12,276 bases of DNA from an uncultured Eggerthella sp. (GCA_900547965.1 URJE01000051.1:1-12276); one strand, 5' to 3'; positions 1 to 6,620 are shown, counted from the stretch's first letter. Numbers and translations are program-made. The notes: generated by a model not told the origin, from the sequence alone.

Positions 1-110
1 TGGCCATGCGCCGGATGATCGCCGCCGAAGTTCATCGACGGCCTATCTCAGACTGCAATGGGCTCCTTCGGCCAGGGCCGCGTGGTGTCGGCCTACCCTA
101 TCCCCCTTAG
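1..110. other. Unassigned GC-rich left edge, possible gene remnant
   Basis: This stretch is richer in GC than the flank of the next gene, and its codon use in one plus frame looks protein-like. From about base 19 that frame reads KFIDGLSQTAMGSFGQGRVV, after an in-frame TGA at 16-18. The FGQG segment faintly recalls the GQG region of penicillin-binding protein transpeptidases, but it is too short to assign. Another plus frame is open from the window edge to a TAG at 108-110. A minus-strand ATG at 35 would start a protein leaving the window, but it has only a weak ribosome site. I cannot choose between these readings. Confidence 0.2.
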
Positions 111-125
111 TTTGGAGAAGGGGGA
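101..125. terminator. Hairpin downstream of flavoprotein gene, weak terminator candidate
   Basis: TCCCCCTT at 101-108 is the exact reverse complement of AAGGGGGA at 118-125, with a 9-base loop. It lies about 40 bases past the stop of the minus-strand flavoprotein gene. There is no T-run after the stem on the minus strand, so intrinsic termination is uncertain. It may only be a stable 3' end structure. Confidence 0.35.
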
Positions 126-165
126 AACGGGCTCTCTTGAACTAGTAAAACGGCATACCGAGCGC

Positions 166-1839
166 TTATCCACGCGCAATGTGTCGTGGATACCACTTTT
201 GAAACCATGCGGTGAATGCCCCCATCAACGCGGGAAGAACGGAATTGATTGCGCCGACGTAGCTTGACGCATCTGTTTGCATGATGAAATAGGTCCAAAT
301 GGGCGTAACCAGGTAAAGCACTCCCCACGCCGCCGTAAGAATGCGGTTCGTTTTCATGAAGATCGGATTGAGCAATGCCGCTTCCCCGTTATAGCTGTTC
401 TTGGAATAATACGCAGTCAGTGGAACTTTCAGGAAGCACGAAACCGTCCACATTAACCCGAACAACAGGTATGACACCGGGATAACAAGAATCGGCGATG
501 CTCCCGCTAGCAACGCAATTGAACATGCGCCTACTGCTAAACCGGAAATCTGGTCATACAACGTAGCCTTTGTCCGATGCATCAGAACAGGCAGCAGCAC
601 ACATACCGCCACGCTGACCAAACTGCCCCAGAACCCATCAATAGACGCAACAACCCAGAACACGATCCAGGGAATCAAAAGCAGCAGCATATTGGTCTTC
701 GGCTCGCTGGCGCTTTTACCGTTGGCCTCATCGCTACTGTTCACGCCCTTTAGTGCGTCCGGATTATTTCCGTCCGCACTCGATGCCGCACCAAAATAAT
801 CATCCCAGTGCATCATCAGGTCGAAATCGCCTTCTACGGAGTACAGATGCTTCATGAGCGCTTCATCACCAGCAATCTCGCCGCTTGCAATTGAGCGCCA
901 AACATCAAAGGGTGTGTTGATACGTGTAGTGAAACCACCAGCAAAGCCATCTTCGGGCTCTACTTCAACCCGGCTTCCCTTCTGCCCGAGAATAATGCGA
1001 TAGACCTTGCCGATGTCGGTATAGTTCATGTCCAGCACAACATCGTGCTCTTGCCATGACTCCTTGCGATAAAGGGCTGCCATTTGGCGGGTGAACACCA
1101 AACTCGGATGTTCTTTTTCACCCGATTCGCTAACGCCCCAGCTAGCATCTGCCATCGCCTCAAAAACATCACGCGGGAATAAGTTCTGGTCAAGCTTGCC
1201 GCGAGTTTCTCCAGTAATGCCGCCAGAGGCAAATTCCTGCCCCGCTTTCTTCACCCAAGAAAGATATTCGTCAGTGCGATCCGAAAGCTCTTTCACCCTG
1301 AAAAGCTCACCTTGTCCGCAGAAAATCGCGGTGTAGCCGCCTTTTCCGTACAGTCGGTCGTACAGACCGGTAACGCAATCGTAGTTTCCCTGGGCCGTAT
1401 AGAAGCCGCACGTGGAAATAACCACGGTGCTCTTGTCGCTCATATCGTAGCGAGAAGGATGCCCTCCGCTTTCCGTTTCCGTGCACATGAACGGAAGGGA
1501 CATAGGAAGCTGACGGTCGATGAGAGTTTTTAGCTGACCGGGCAATCCAAAGTAATACAGGGGGAAACTCCAAACAACAACGTCGGCCCACAGGATTTTA
1601 CTGATAACTCCCTGCATATCGTCGTGAATGCAACACTCCCCTGGCGTCTTGCTCCAACACGAAAAACAACCCAAGCAGGGTTTGAGGTTTAGCGAACCGA
1701 TGTTAAGGGTTTCGATTTCAGGGGCCCGAGAACCGCTGCTTTCTTCCCTGGCAGTAATGCCCTCAAGAAAAGCGCTGGTTAAACGCCAGGTATTGCTTCG
1801 ATTGCCTTTAGGGCTACCGTTGATGGCAAGGATCTTCAT
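166..1839 (-). CDS. NAD(P)H-dependent FMN reductase / iron-sulfur flavoprotein-like, fused to SCP2-like and membrane domains
   Basis: A 557-residue protein in three parts. Residues 1-205 are a flavodoxin-like FMN reductase domain: MKILAINGSPKGNRSNT supplies the FMN phosphate loop and SFPLYYFGLPGQLKTLIDR is a conserved family segment. C55-x2-C58-x2-C61-x7-C69-C70 resembles the compact cysteine motif of Isf-type iron-sulfur flavoproteins, so a cluster is possible. Residues about 255-350 look SCP2-like (INTPFDVWRSIASGEIAGDE, then SVEGDFDLMMHWDDYFG). A polar linker at 351-383 leads to about six membrane helices (384-547). The role is probably membrane-tethered electron transfer or reduction of a hydrophobic substrate; this is inference. 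The ATG at 1839 was chosen because AGAGGA precedes it at good spacing and MKILAINGSPKG is a normal family start. An in-frame start nine codons upstream lacks that support. The domain calls are firm for the head and moderate for the middle and tail. Confidence 0.88.
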   Translation of the reverse strand: MKILAINGSPKGNRSNTWRLTSAFLEGITAREESSGSRAPEIETLNIGSLNLKPCLGCFSCWSKTPGECCIHDDMQGVISKILWADVVVWSFPLYYFGLPGQLKTLIDRQLPMSLPFMCTETESGGHPSRYDMSDKSTVVISTCGFYTAQGNYDCVTGLYDRLYGKGGYTAIFCGQGELFRVKELSDRTDEYLSWVKKAGQEFASGGITGETRGKLDQNLFPRDVFEAMADASWGVSESGEKEHPSLVFTRQMAALYRKESWQEHDVVLDMNYTDIGKVYRIILGQKGSRVEVEPEDGFAGGFTTRINTPFDVWRSIASGEIAGDEALMKHLYSVEGDFDLMMHWDDYFGAASSADGNNPDALKGVNSSDEANGKSASEPKTNMLLLLIPWIVFWVVASIDGFWGSLVSVAVCVLLPVLMHRTKATLYDQISGLAVGACSIALLAGASPILVIPVSYLLFGLMWTVSCFLKVPLTAYYSKNSYNGEAALLNPIFMKTNRILTAAWGVLYLVTPIWTYFIMQTDASSYVGAINSVLPALMGAFTAWFQKWYPRHIARG

Positions 1840-1969
1840 TTCGTGTTCCTCTATTCGACGGCACATTGTTCTGCCGATTCAGTATGCGCTTGAAAGCTTC
1901 TTCTGCCGAAATCGGCGGTATTGCTCCAATGCGAGCTTTGCCGTGTGCGCTCGTATCGAGAATAGCCAT
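1814..1969 (-). CDS. Possible small ORF (51 aa) overlapping the flavoprotein start
   Basis: On the minus strand an ATG at 1969 opens 51 codons (MAILDTSAHGKARIGAIPPI, later AEEAFKRIL) and stops at 1814-1816. The end overlaps the start of the flavoprotein gene in another frame, as a translationally coupled leader would. Codon use is ordinary for the neighbourhood. No clear ribosome site precedes the ATG, and an in-frame TAG lies four codons upstream of it. It may be a relic of a longer gene or chance. I do not recognise the sequence. Confidence 0.22.
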   Translation of the reverse strand: MAILDTSAHGKARIGAIPPISAEEAFKRILNRQNNVPSNRGTRNEDPCHQR

Positions 1970-2061
1970 TTCGCATTCGTACTAAGAATATAGGACACGA
2001 CCAAAATTGGCTCGTTGAGCACGTTAGAAAATGGTAAAGCCGAAAGCAATTAGGAGACCAA

Positions 2062-2391
2062 ATTGGTAAGGTGAACGGGGCCGAACAAGCTAAAGACTTC
2101 CTTCACCTTTACAAGAACATCCATTTCATCACTGGCGAAAAAACCGCGACCTATTCCCTCCCATTCACAAAGGTAGTCAAAAAGGGTGGCGACATTGCTC
2201 CTGATAAGCAGGAATTTGAGCTAGAGATCTTCGACGTTGGTGTTGGCCAGATTGAGGATTACAACGACGTAACCATAACGGCCAACGTTGCCACGAATGG
2301 CGAAGGAAACCACGAAGGCACCACCCACCCCACCCCCGTCAGTCAAAAATGGGAAATAAGGGCACACGCCTGCGGCAATAATGGGACATAG
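2062..2391 (+). pseudogene. Fragment of a surface protein with pilin isopeptide (FctA/Spy0128-like) domain
   Basis: The readable part runs LPFTKVVKKGGDIAPDKQEF followed by ELEIFD, then DVTITANVATNGEG. This pattern (a TK lysine, an APxKxxFELEIF strand, a VTxTAxVxTNGxG strand) is what I know from repeated pilin isopeptide-linkage domains of Gram-positive surface proteins. Here there is about half a domain. There is no signal peptide, no second domain and no LPXTG sorting signal, and after NHEGT the sequence decays to a stop at 2389-2391. The start is poor: GTG at 2071 is 14 bases past TAGGAG, while the in-frame codon at good spacing is ATT (2062). I read it as a broken remnant, not a working adhesin. 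Confidence 0.55.
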
Positions 2392-2475
2392 GTTCATTCC
2401 CTCGCGCATGCGACTGTGGCACCCTCGTATAAGAAACACTTTCCCCAGCCAACGCATGCGAGAAAGGGCACGAAT

Positions 2476-2958
2476 ATGAACAGCGATGTACAGAAAAGTG
2501 TTAATGCTAAAACGCACTACTTCGATGAATATCTCATCGTGCCTGATAGCTTGCAGCCTGAAGTGGACGCATTCTGCGCTGAAGTGGTCACGCTTGGCGA
2601 ACAGTGCGCAGACTTCAACACCTTCGAGGATCGCTTCGCGTCTGAAGGGCTTTCGGAAAAGTTTGTAGCACTCATCTGCCAATGCGCCCAGAAAAAATCC
2701 CCACAAACAAAAGAGCAGCGGCGAGAATCACTCAAAACTGCCAAGAGCATGATGCGCGAAAACCGAAAAGAAACCGCAGAATACCTTGCGGATTCAGTGC
2801 TTACATCCGCCAGAGTTGAAGCCGAGGGCCGTATCCTGAAGGAAAATCGAGAGCGCATGATCGAAAACGACACCATGGGCGACTACACAAGAACAAAGAA
2901 CGCCATAGAAGACGGCATAAGCCTTTTCGGGTTCCTTTTGAATAAGTTCAAGAAGTAA
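2476..2958 (+). CDS. Hypothetical helical protein, 160 aa
   Basis: I do not recognise this protein. It is 160 residues, soluble, with no signal peptide or membrane helix. Residues 1-70 are mildly acidic with four cysteines (C34, C44, C68, C70). Residues 71-135 are highly charged and look like long helices, possibly a coiled coil, with several Arg/Lys/Glu runs. The tail has a short hydrophobic patch (SLFGFLLNKFKK) that could be amphipathic. The ATG at 2476 was chosen because AGAAAGGG lies seven bases upstream; a GTG at 2416 would add 20 residues without a ribosome site. The 288-residue membrane protein gene starts 59 bases downstream on the same strand, so the two may be cotranscribed. Confidence 0.75.
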   Translation: MNSDVQKSVNAKTHYFDEYLIVPDSLQPEVDAFCAEVVTLGEQCADFNTFEDRFASEGLSEKFVALICQCAQKKSPQTKEQRRESLKTAKSMMRENRKETAEYLADSVLTSARVEAEGRILKENRERMIENDTMGDYTRTKNAIEDGISLFGFLLNKFKK

Positions 2959-3017
2959 CGGCTCAGCGTTATCCTCTAAGCACCAACTACAAGGACGATG
3001 ATCCAAGGAACCCCAAT

Positions 3018-3884
3018 ATGGTGCTTATTCTCATAATGCTGTTCATTGGCGCAGCTAACGTTGCGGGCTGCGTCCTTATCAAAAAACGAGGAATCCAAAT
3101 CTTCCTGGGAATCTCAGCGTGGGCCTGGGTCCTTATTGCGCTGGCGAGCGGCCTGATTCTTTACAACATCAGTTACAAAACAACCGATATCGACGTATCG
3201 GAATCCCCCGATGGCACCCACGAACTGCACTTCCAGCAAATCGGAGAACCGGATTGGCCCTTCGGCTCAACCCACGCCCGTCTTGCTCTCGAAGACAATG
3301 GGAAAACCGTCGCAACGTGCAGCTTCGACATTGCCAACGACGGTAAGAACCTTGGTCCCGAAAACTGGGAAGCCACATGGACCAACAACCACGCATCAGC
3401 CACCATATTCGGCGAAGAGCAAAACGACTATCGCTACAACATCAGCTTAGATGGGAAAATTGAAGAGTTACAGCTAGACACCTATAACGGTAAAACGATC
3501 CCTGATACACAAAACGAAGCCCCAAGGCTCGACGAAGACGGCTACCCTACTGCTCAGGACTACCAAGCTTACAAACAGGAAATGGCAGCGGTTGCCAACC
3601 ACCTTGGCCTCGGCGAATTCGAAATGGAATACGAGATTACGGCAAAGGGCTATCCCTACGCCGTAATATCCAGGGAAACAGACGAAACAACTGGCCAAGT
3701 TACCGAGCTGCACATTATCCTGAACGAACAACACGACCTATTATCGAACCGGGAATACGTTCTGCAAAAGCACCGCTTCGCAGCAGATGGAACAGAATCC
3801 GCTTCTGCCGAAATAGTCGACTTCTACCTGGTCGACTGCGCAACGCTCGAAGTCACCGACGAGCACATAACCCAATGGCACTAA
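3018..3884 (+). CDS. Hypothetical membrane-anchored protein with extracytoplasmic domain, 288 aa
   Basis: Two N-terminal membrane helices are visible (about 1-21 and 27-50), followed by a large polar domain. Both ends of the hairpin anchor are likely on one side, and I infer that the polar domain is outside. Residues 60-146 contain SPDGTHELHFQQIGEPDWPF followed by GSTHARLAL, then DIANDGKNLGPENWEATW and FGEEQ. I recall this beta-rich pattern from small uncharacterised Firmicutes and Actinobacteria membrane proteins. The C-terminal half (about 170-288) has no motif I can name. Start: AAGGAA at 3005-3010 precedes ATG at good spacing. No clear terminator follows. The gene sits between two relics, so it may belong to an accessory patch. 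Confidence 0.75.
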   Translation: MVLILIMLFIGAANVAGCVLIKKRGIQIFLGISAWAWVLIALASGLILYNISYKTTDIDVSESPDGTHELHFQQIGEPDWPFGSTHARLALEDNGKTVATCSFDIANDGKNLGPENWEATWTNNHASATIFGEEQNDYRYNISLDGKIEELQLDTYNGKTIPDTQNEAPRLDEDGYPTAQDYQAYKQEMAAVANHLGLGEFEMEYEITAKGYPYAVISRETDETTGQVTELHIILNEQHDLLSNREYVLQKHRFAADGTESASAEIVDFYLVDCATLEVTDEHITQWH

Positions 3885-3904
3885 AGCAAACCGCAGTTAA
3901 ATAG

Positions 3905-3999
3905 CCTTGGACGTCGATTCTCCCGTACTTGCCGTGGTCGAGCGCCATAACGCGCGCCGTGTTGGTAACGGCAGCCGCACAGCAATCGAATGTCGGCAT
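3905..3999 (-). pseudogene. Relic of a short-chain dehydrogenase/reductase gene
   Basis: On the minus strand the translation includes AAAVTNTARVMALDHGKYG, followed by RIDVQG. This matches the active-site helix and the next strand of classical SDR enzymes (YxxSKAAVxxxTRxMALDxGxxGIRVN), which follow the catalytic Tyr and Lys. Here the Tyr/Lys region is FDCCAAA, so the catalytic residues are gone, and the strand after KYG appears shifted by an inserted residue. Nothing else of the roughly 250-residue fold is present on either side. This is a short dead remnant. It was found by reading the sequence only; a profile search would settle it. Confidence 0.5.
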
Positions 4000-4059
4000 T
4001 GCCAATAAAGGATCTAACCAGCATGAAACTAAGAGCCTCTAACGCACTAAAAATTCATA

Positions 4060-4081
4060 TTGAATTGGAATTCAATCCAAT
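4060..4081. promoter_or_regulatory. Overlapping palindromes, possible operator
   Basis: TTGAATTGGAATTCAA (4060-4075) has perfect 7-base arms around GG. It overlaps ATTGGA-N6-TCCAAT (4064-4081), which has perfect 6-base arms. Two nested dyads in one AT-rich site suggest a protein-binding site. The nearest downstream gene is the Tm-1-like gene, about 230 bases away. No regulator can be named. Confidence 0.4.
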
Positions 4082-4147
4082 TTCAGAACAGTATCAATAA
4101 GGGCAAATACCACTGTTTACCTGGTGGAACGATACTGTTTTGGAATT
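4079..4147. repeat. Long inverted repeat / stem-loop, 17-bp stem
   Basis: AATTTCAGAACAGTATC (4079-4095) pairs with GATACTGTTTTGGAATT (4131-4147): 15 Watson-Crick pairs plus two G-U wobbles. The 35-base loop contains a small inner hairpin, CCAC (4110-4113) with GTGG (4124-4127). No T-run follows on either strand, so it is not a standard terminator. It could be a structured leader or small RNA, a large operator, or the remains of a short inverted-repeat element. Confidence 0.6.
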
Positions 4148-4229
4148 AGTAAATAACAAAGAAGATAGAAGCGGTGCTTCGAACAAATGCCCAAGAAGCT
4201 TTACCTGTCCATCTAGATGAACCCGTTCA

Positions 4230-4258
4230 TTGATTTCTAACAACTCTTAATCTATTGT
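4230..4258 (+). promoter_or_regulatory. Candidate sigma-70-type promoter for the Tm-1-like gene
   Basis: TTGATT (4230-4235) and TATTGT (4253-4258) are separated by exactly 17 bases, and each matches 4 of 6 consensus positions. The region is AT-rich and lies about 55 bases before the start codon. This is a pattern match only. Confidence 0.3.
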
Positions 4259-4286
4259 AAAAAAATCAATAGCCCTCGACGCTATT
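4252..4286 (+). promoter_or_regulatory. Alternating CTATTG / CAATAG / CTATTG words in the leader
   Basis: CTATTG (4252-4257), CAATAG (4267-4272) and CTATTG (4281-4286) alternate at close spacing. The middle word can pair with either neighbour, giving two mutually exclusive 6-bp hairpins just before the ribosome site of the Tm-1-like gene. They could also be operator half-sites. The arms are short, so this is tentative. Confidence 0.25.
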
Positions 4287-4312
4287 GGGATCTATTTTTG
4301 GGGGAGGCTTAC

Positions 4313-5521
4313 ATGAAAACTGTTGCTATTATTGGCACCTTTGACACCAAGGGCGAAGAATTCGCCTACGTCAAAACCCGCTTCGAAGAGCTGGGCATCA
4401 ACACCATCACCATCCACTGCGGCGTATTCGATCCGCAAACCATGCCTGACATTACCAACACGGAAGTTGCAGCAGCGGTTGATATCGAAATGTCCACCAT
4501 CGCCGAAAAGAAAGACCGAGCCTTCGCCACGGAAACCATGACGCGCGGCGTCGAAAAGCTTTTGCCTACGCTGTATGCTAACGGCCGCTTCGACGGTGTC
4601 TTTTCCATGGGCGGCTCGGGAGGAACTTCTATCGCGACCGCAGGCATGCGCAAACTGCCGGTAGGCGTTCCCAAGGTTATGGTGTCCACCATGGCATCAG
4701 GCGATACCTCGCCCTACGTCGGCGCATCCGACATTGCCATGTTCCCTTCCATCGTCGACGTTGCAGGCATCAATTCATTCTCTGCGGCGATCTTCAACAA
4801 CGCAGTTGCCGCTATGGCAGGCATGCTCGAGCACGTCGCTCCCAAACACGAAGATTCCAAGCCGCTTGTTGCTGCAACCATGTTCGGCGTAACCACACCC
4901 GCCATCCAGAAAGCGCAGGCTTACCTGGAGTCGAACGGCTACGAAGTTCTCGTATTCCATGCCACGGGCACGGGTGGAAAATGCATGGAATCGCTGATCA
5001 ACGGCGGCTTCATTAAAGGTGTGCTCGATCTGACCACCACCGAATGGTGCGATGAAATTGCTGGTGGCGTTCTTGCCGCTGGCCCCGATCGCTGCAGCGC
5101 TGCCGCCCTTAACGGCGTTCCCGCTGTGGTATCCGTAGGCGCTGACGACATGGTGAATTTCGGCCCGTGGGATACCGTCCCCAAGCATTACCAGTCTCGC
5201 AACCTGTACAAGCACAACCCAACCGTTACGCTTATGCGCACCACGGTAGAAGAAAACGAGCAAATTGGGCGTGCCATCGCAAGCAAGGTGAATATGTCTA
5301 TCGGCCCGTGCGCTGTAATGCTGCCTTTGAAGGGCGTTTCGATGATCGATGCCGAAGGCCAACCATTCTACGGCCCCGAAGAAGATGCGGCGCTGTTCCA
5401 GGTGCTTCGCGATGAAATCGACCCAACGAAAGCCGAGCTCATCGAAATGGATGCCCATGTGAATGACGACGAATTCGCCATTGCTGCAGCACAAAAGCTG
5501 ATCGACCTCATGAATCAATAA
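4313..5521 (+). CDS. Tm-1-like ATP-binding domain protein (UPF0261)
   Basis: The 402 residues match the usual full length of this family. The N-terminal half carries IIGTFDTKGEEF (6-17) and MGGSGGTSIATAGMRKLPVG (99-118), the glycine-rich nucleotide-binding segments. The C-terminal half has FHATGTGG (215-222) and TTTEWCDEIAGGVLAAGPDR (241-260), typical of the second Rossmann-like lobe. Tomato Tm-1, a plant resistance protein that blocks a tobamovirus replicase, is the named homologue; the bacterial role is unknown. In fungi and plants this domain is fused to the TIM-barrel domain that here is the next gene, so a joint function is likely. The start is ATG at 4313 after GGGGGAGG with 6-base spacing; an in-frame TTG at 4298 lies in the ribosome site and is rejected. 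Cytoplasmic, no signal peptide. Confidence 0.93.
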   Translation: MKTVAIIGTFDTKGEEFAYVKTRFEELGINTITIHCGVFDPQTMPDITNTEVAAAVDIEMSTIAEKKDRAFATETMTRGVEKLLPTLYANGRFDGVFSMGGSGGTSIATAGMRKLPVGVPKVMVSTMASGDTSPYVGASDIAMFPSIVDVAGINSFSAAIFNNAVAAMAGMLEHVAPKHEDSKPLVAATMFGVTTPAIQKAQAYLESNGYEVLVFHATGTGGKCMESLINGGFIKGVLDLTTTEWCDEIAGGVLAAGPDRCSAAALNGVPAVVSVGADDMVNFGPWDTVPKHYQSRNLYKHNPTVTLMRTTVEENEQIGRAIASKVNMSIGPCAVMLPLKGVSMIDAEGQPFYGPEEDAALFQVLRDEIDPTKAELIEMDAHVNDDEFAIAAAQKLIDLMNQ

Positions 5522-5528
5522 CGTATAC

Positions 5529-5562
5529 AAAAAGACGAGAGCACACAGTTCTCGTCTTTTTA
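5529..5562 (+). terminator. Intrinsic terminator after the Tm-1-like gene
   Basis: AAAAAGACGAGA (5529-5540) and TCTCGTCTTTTT (5550-5561) form a perfect 12-bp stem with a 9-base loop, ending in a T-run. It begins 8 bases past the stop. Its presence between the two partner genes implies either read-through or a separate promoter for the second gene. Confidence 0.9.
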
Positions 5563-5611
5563 TTGCAGAAGGTGCCCGAGCGCCACCACTACCCTAGCTT
5601 CATTGGGCCTC

Positions 5612-5642
5612 TTTCCATAAGGGCAGTATCTCTTATTGGAAA
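5612..5642 (+). promoter_or_regulatory. Inverted repeat upstream of the TIM-barrel gene
   Basis: TTTCCATAAG (5612-5621) pairs with CTTATTGGAAA (5632-5642) with one bulged base and a 10-base loop that contains CAGTATC. It is about 45 bases before the start codon. The 9-mer ATAAGGGCA (5617-5625) and CAGTATC (5624-5630) also occur at 4097-4105 and 4089-4095, upstream of the Tm-1-like gene. That could mean shared regulation, but the match is short. Confidence 0.35.
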
Positions 5643-5686
5643 AAGGTTCATTAAAGTGATCGTTCCTCAAGGAAAAGGAGAAAACC

Positions 5687-6517
5687 ATGCTTGAATTGTC
5701 CCGCGCAAAAATCCTCGACCGCTTCCGCAAGTCCCTCGACGAAGGCAACATCCTGCTCGGCGTAGGCGCCGGTACGGGCATCACGGCTAAATCGGCTGAG
5801 GCCGGCGGTGCCGACATCTTCGTCATCTACAACTCTGGTCGATTCCGCATGGCTGGCCGCGGCTCTCTTGCAGGCCTACTTTCCTACGGCGATGCAAACC
5901 AGATCGTTGTTGAAATGGGCGCCGAGGTACTGCCTGTTGTGAAGGACACCCCCGTGCTCGCTGGCGTATGCGGCACCGACCCCTTCCGCGTAATGAAGAA
6001 GTACCTGGCCGAGCTTAAGGAGCAGGGCTTTAACGGCGTTCAGAACTTCCCCACCGTAGGCCTTATCGACGGCACATTCCGCAAGAACCTCGAAGAAACC
6101 GGCATGGGCTACGACCTTGAAGTAGATATGATTGCCGAGGCTCACAAGCTCGACATGCTTACCTGCCCATACGTATTCGACGAAGAACAGGCAGCTGCAA
6201 TGACCAAGGCTGGCGCAGACATCATCGTTGCCCACATGGGTCTTACCACCGGTGGCACCATCGGCGCAGAAACCGCACGCACGCTTGACGACTGCGCAAA
6301 GATCATCGAAGGCATCGTGAAGGTTGTAAAGGATATCAACCCCGATGCACTCGTTATCTGCCATGGCGGCCCCATCTCCGAGCCCAAGGATGCCGCCTAC
6401 ATTATTGAAAACGTTCCTGGCATTGACGGCTTCTTTGGCGCAACTTCCATCGAGCGCTTGGCAGCCGAACGTGGCATCAAGGCCCAGACCGAAGCATTCA
6501 AGTCCATCAAGAAATAG
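5687..6517 (+). CDS. TIM-barrel protein, 'phosphoenolpyruvate hydrolase' family (PF09370-type)
   Basis: A 276-residue single-domain protein that looks like a (beta/alpha)8 barrel. Recognisable strand ends are LLGVGAGTGITAKSAEAGGA (23-42), with GADIFVIYNSGRFRM following, then LPVVKDTPVLAGVCGTDPFR (82-101), GFNGVQNFPTVGLIDGTFR (114-132), GADIIVAHMGLTTGGTIG (176-193) and VICHGGPISEP (223-233). These are hallmarks of the TIM-barrel partner of Tm-1-like proteins, often labelled phosphoenolpyruvate hydrolase; the true reaction is not established. ATG follows AAGGAG (5675-5680) at 6 bases, a strong site. It lies 165 bases after its partner, with a terminator between them. Full length and intact. Confidence 0.92.
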   Translation: MLELSRAKILDRFRKSLDEGNILLGVGAGTGITAKSAEAGGADIFVIYNSGRFRMAGRGSLAGLLSYGDANQIVVEMGAEVLPVVKDTPVLAGVCGTDPFRVMKKYLAELKEQGFNGVQNFPTVGLIDGTFRKNLEETGMGYDLEVDMIAEAHKLDMLTCPYVFDEEQAAAMTKAGADIIVAHMGLTTGGTIGAETARTLDDCAKIIEGIVKVVKDINPDALVICHGGPISEPKDAAYIIENVPGIDGFFGATSIERLAAERGIKAQTEAFKSIKK

Positions 6518-6545
6518 CTTTACCAGGTCACTTACTTGCAAAGTT

Positions 6546-6576
6546 AAGGCGCTCGCCATTTGGCGGGCGCCTTTTT
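6546..6576 (+). terminator. Intrinsic terminator after the TIM-barrel gene
   Basis: AAGGCGCTCGCC (6546-6557) and GGCGGGCGCC plus TT (6562-6573) form a 12-bp GC-rich stem with one T-G wobble and a 4-base loop, running into TTTTT (6572-6576). Strong and well placed, 28 bases past the stop. Confidence 0.93.
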
Positions 6577-6606
6577 CGTTCGCAAATTAAAATGGCAACC
6601 CAAACC

Positions 6607-6620
6607 TTGGCAAATGCCAA
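6607..6620. promoter_or_regulatory. Palindrome upstream of the ZIP gene
   Basis: TTGGCA-AA-TGCCAA has perfect 6-base arms. It lies about 60 bases before the AGTTA-N8-TAACT operator and could be a second regulator site for the ZIP promoter. No other copy was noticed in the window. Confidence 0.3.

Larger units (their letters stand above)
3885..4300. other. Gene-free stretch between the 288-aa gene and the Tm-1-like gene
   Basis: About 416 bases without an intact gene. The left quarter is GC-rich and carries a dehydrogenase relic on the minus strand. From about 4040 it turns AT-rich and holds a palindrome (4060-4081), a long stem-loop (4079-4147), a possible promoter (4230-4258) and alternating CTATTG/CAATAG words (4252-4286). 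These are listed separately. Confidence 0.8.

Noticed and set aside
1..110. Penicillin-binding protein C-terminal fragment
   Set aside because: Only the short FGQGRVV segment recalls the family and a stop interrupts the frame upstream; not enough to name.
2416..2475. GTG start for the 160-residue protein
   Set aside because: No ribosome site before it, whereas AGAAAGGG stands before ATG 2476.
4079..4147. Intrinsic terminator
   Set aside because: Strong stem but no T-run on either strand and a 35-base loop; kept as an unexplained inverted repeat instead.
4298..4312. TTG start for the Tm-1-like protein
   Set aside because: The codons fall in the GGGGGAGG ribosome site; ATG 4313 has proper spacing and gives the normal MKTVAIIGTFDTKG start.
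4775..5530. Long minus-strand open frame antisense to the Tm-1-like gene
   Set aside because: It lies wholly over a recognised gene, has low-complexity shadow composition and no ribosome site or family motif.
5876..6559. Long minus-strand open frame antisense to the TIM-barrel gene
   Set aside because: Shadow of a conserved gene; no recognisable domain.
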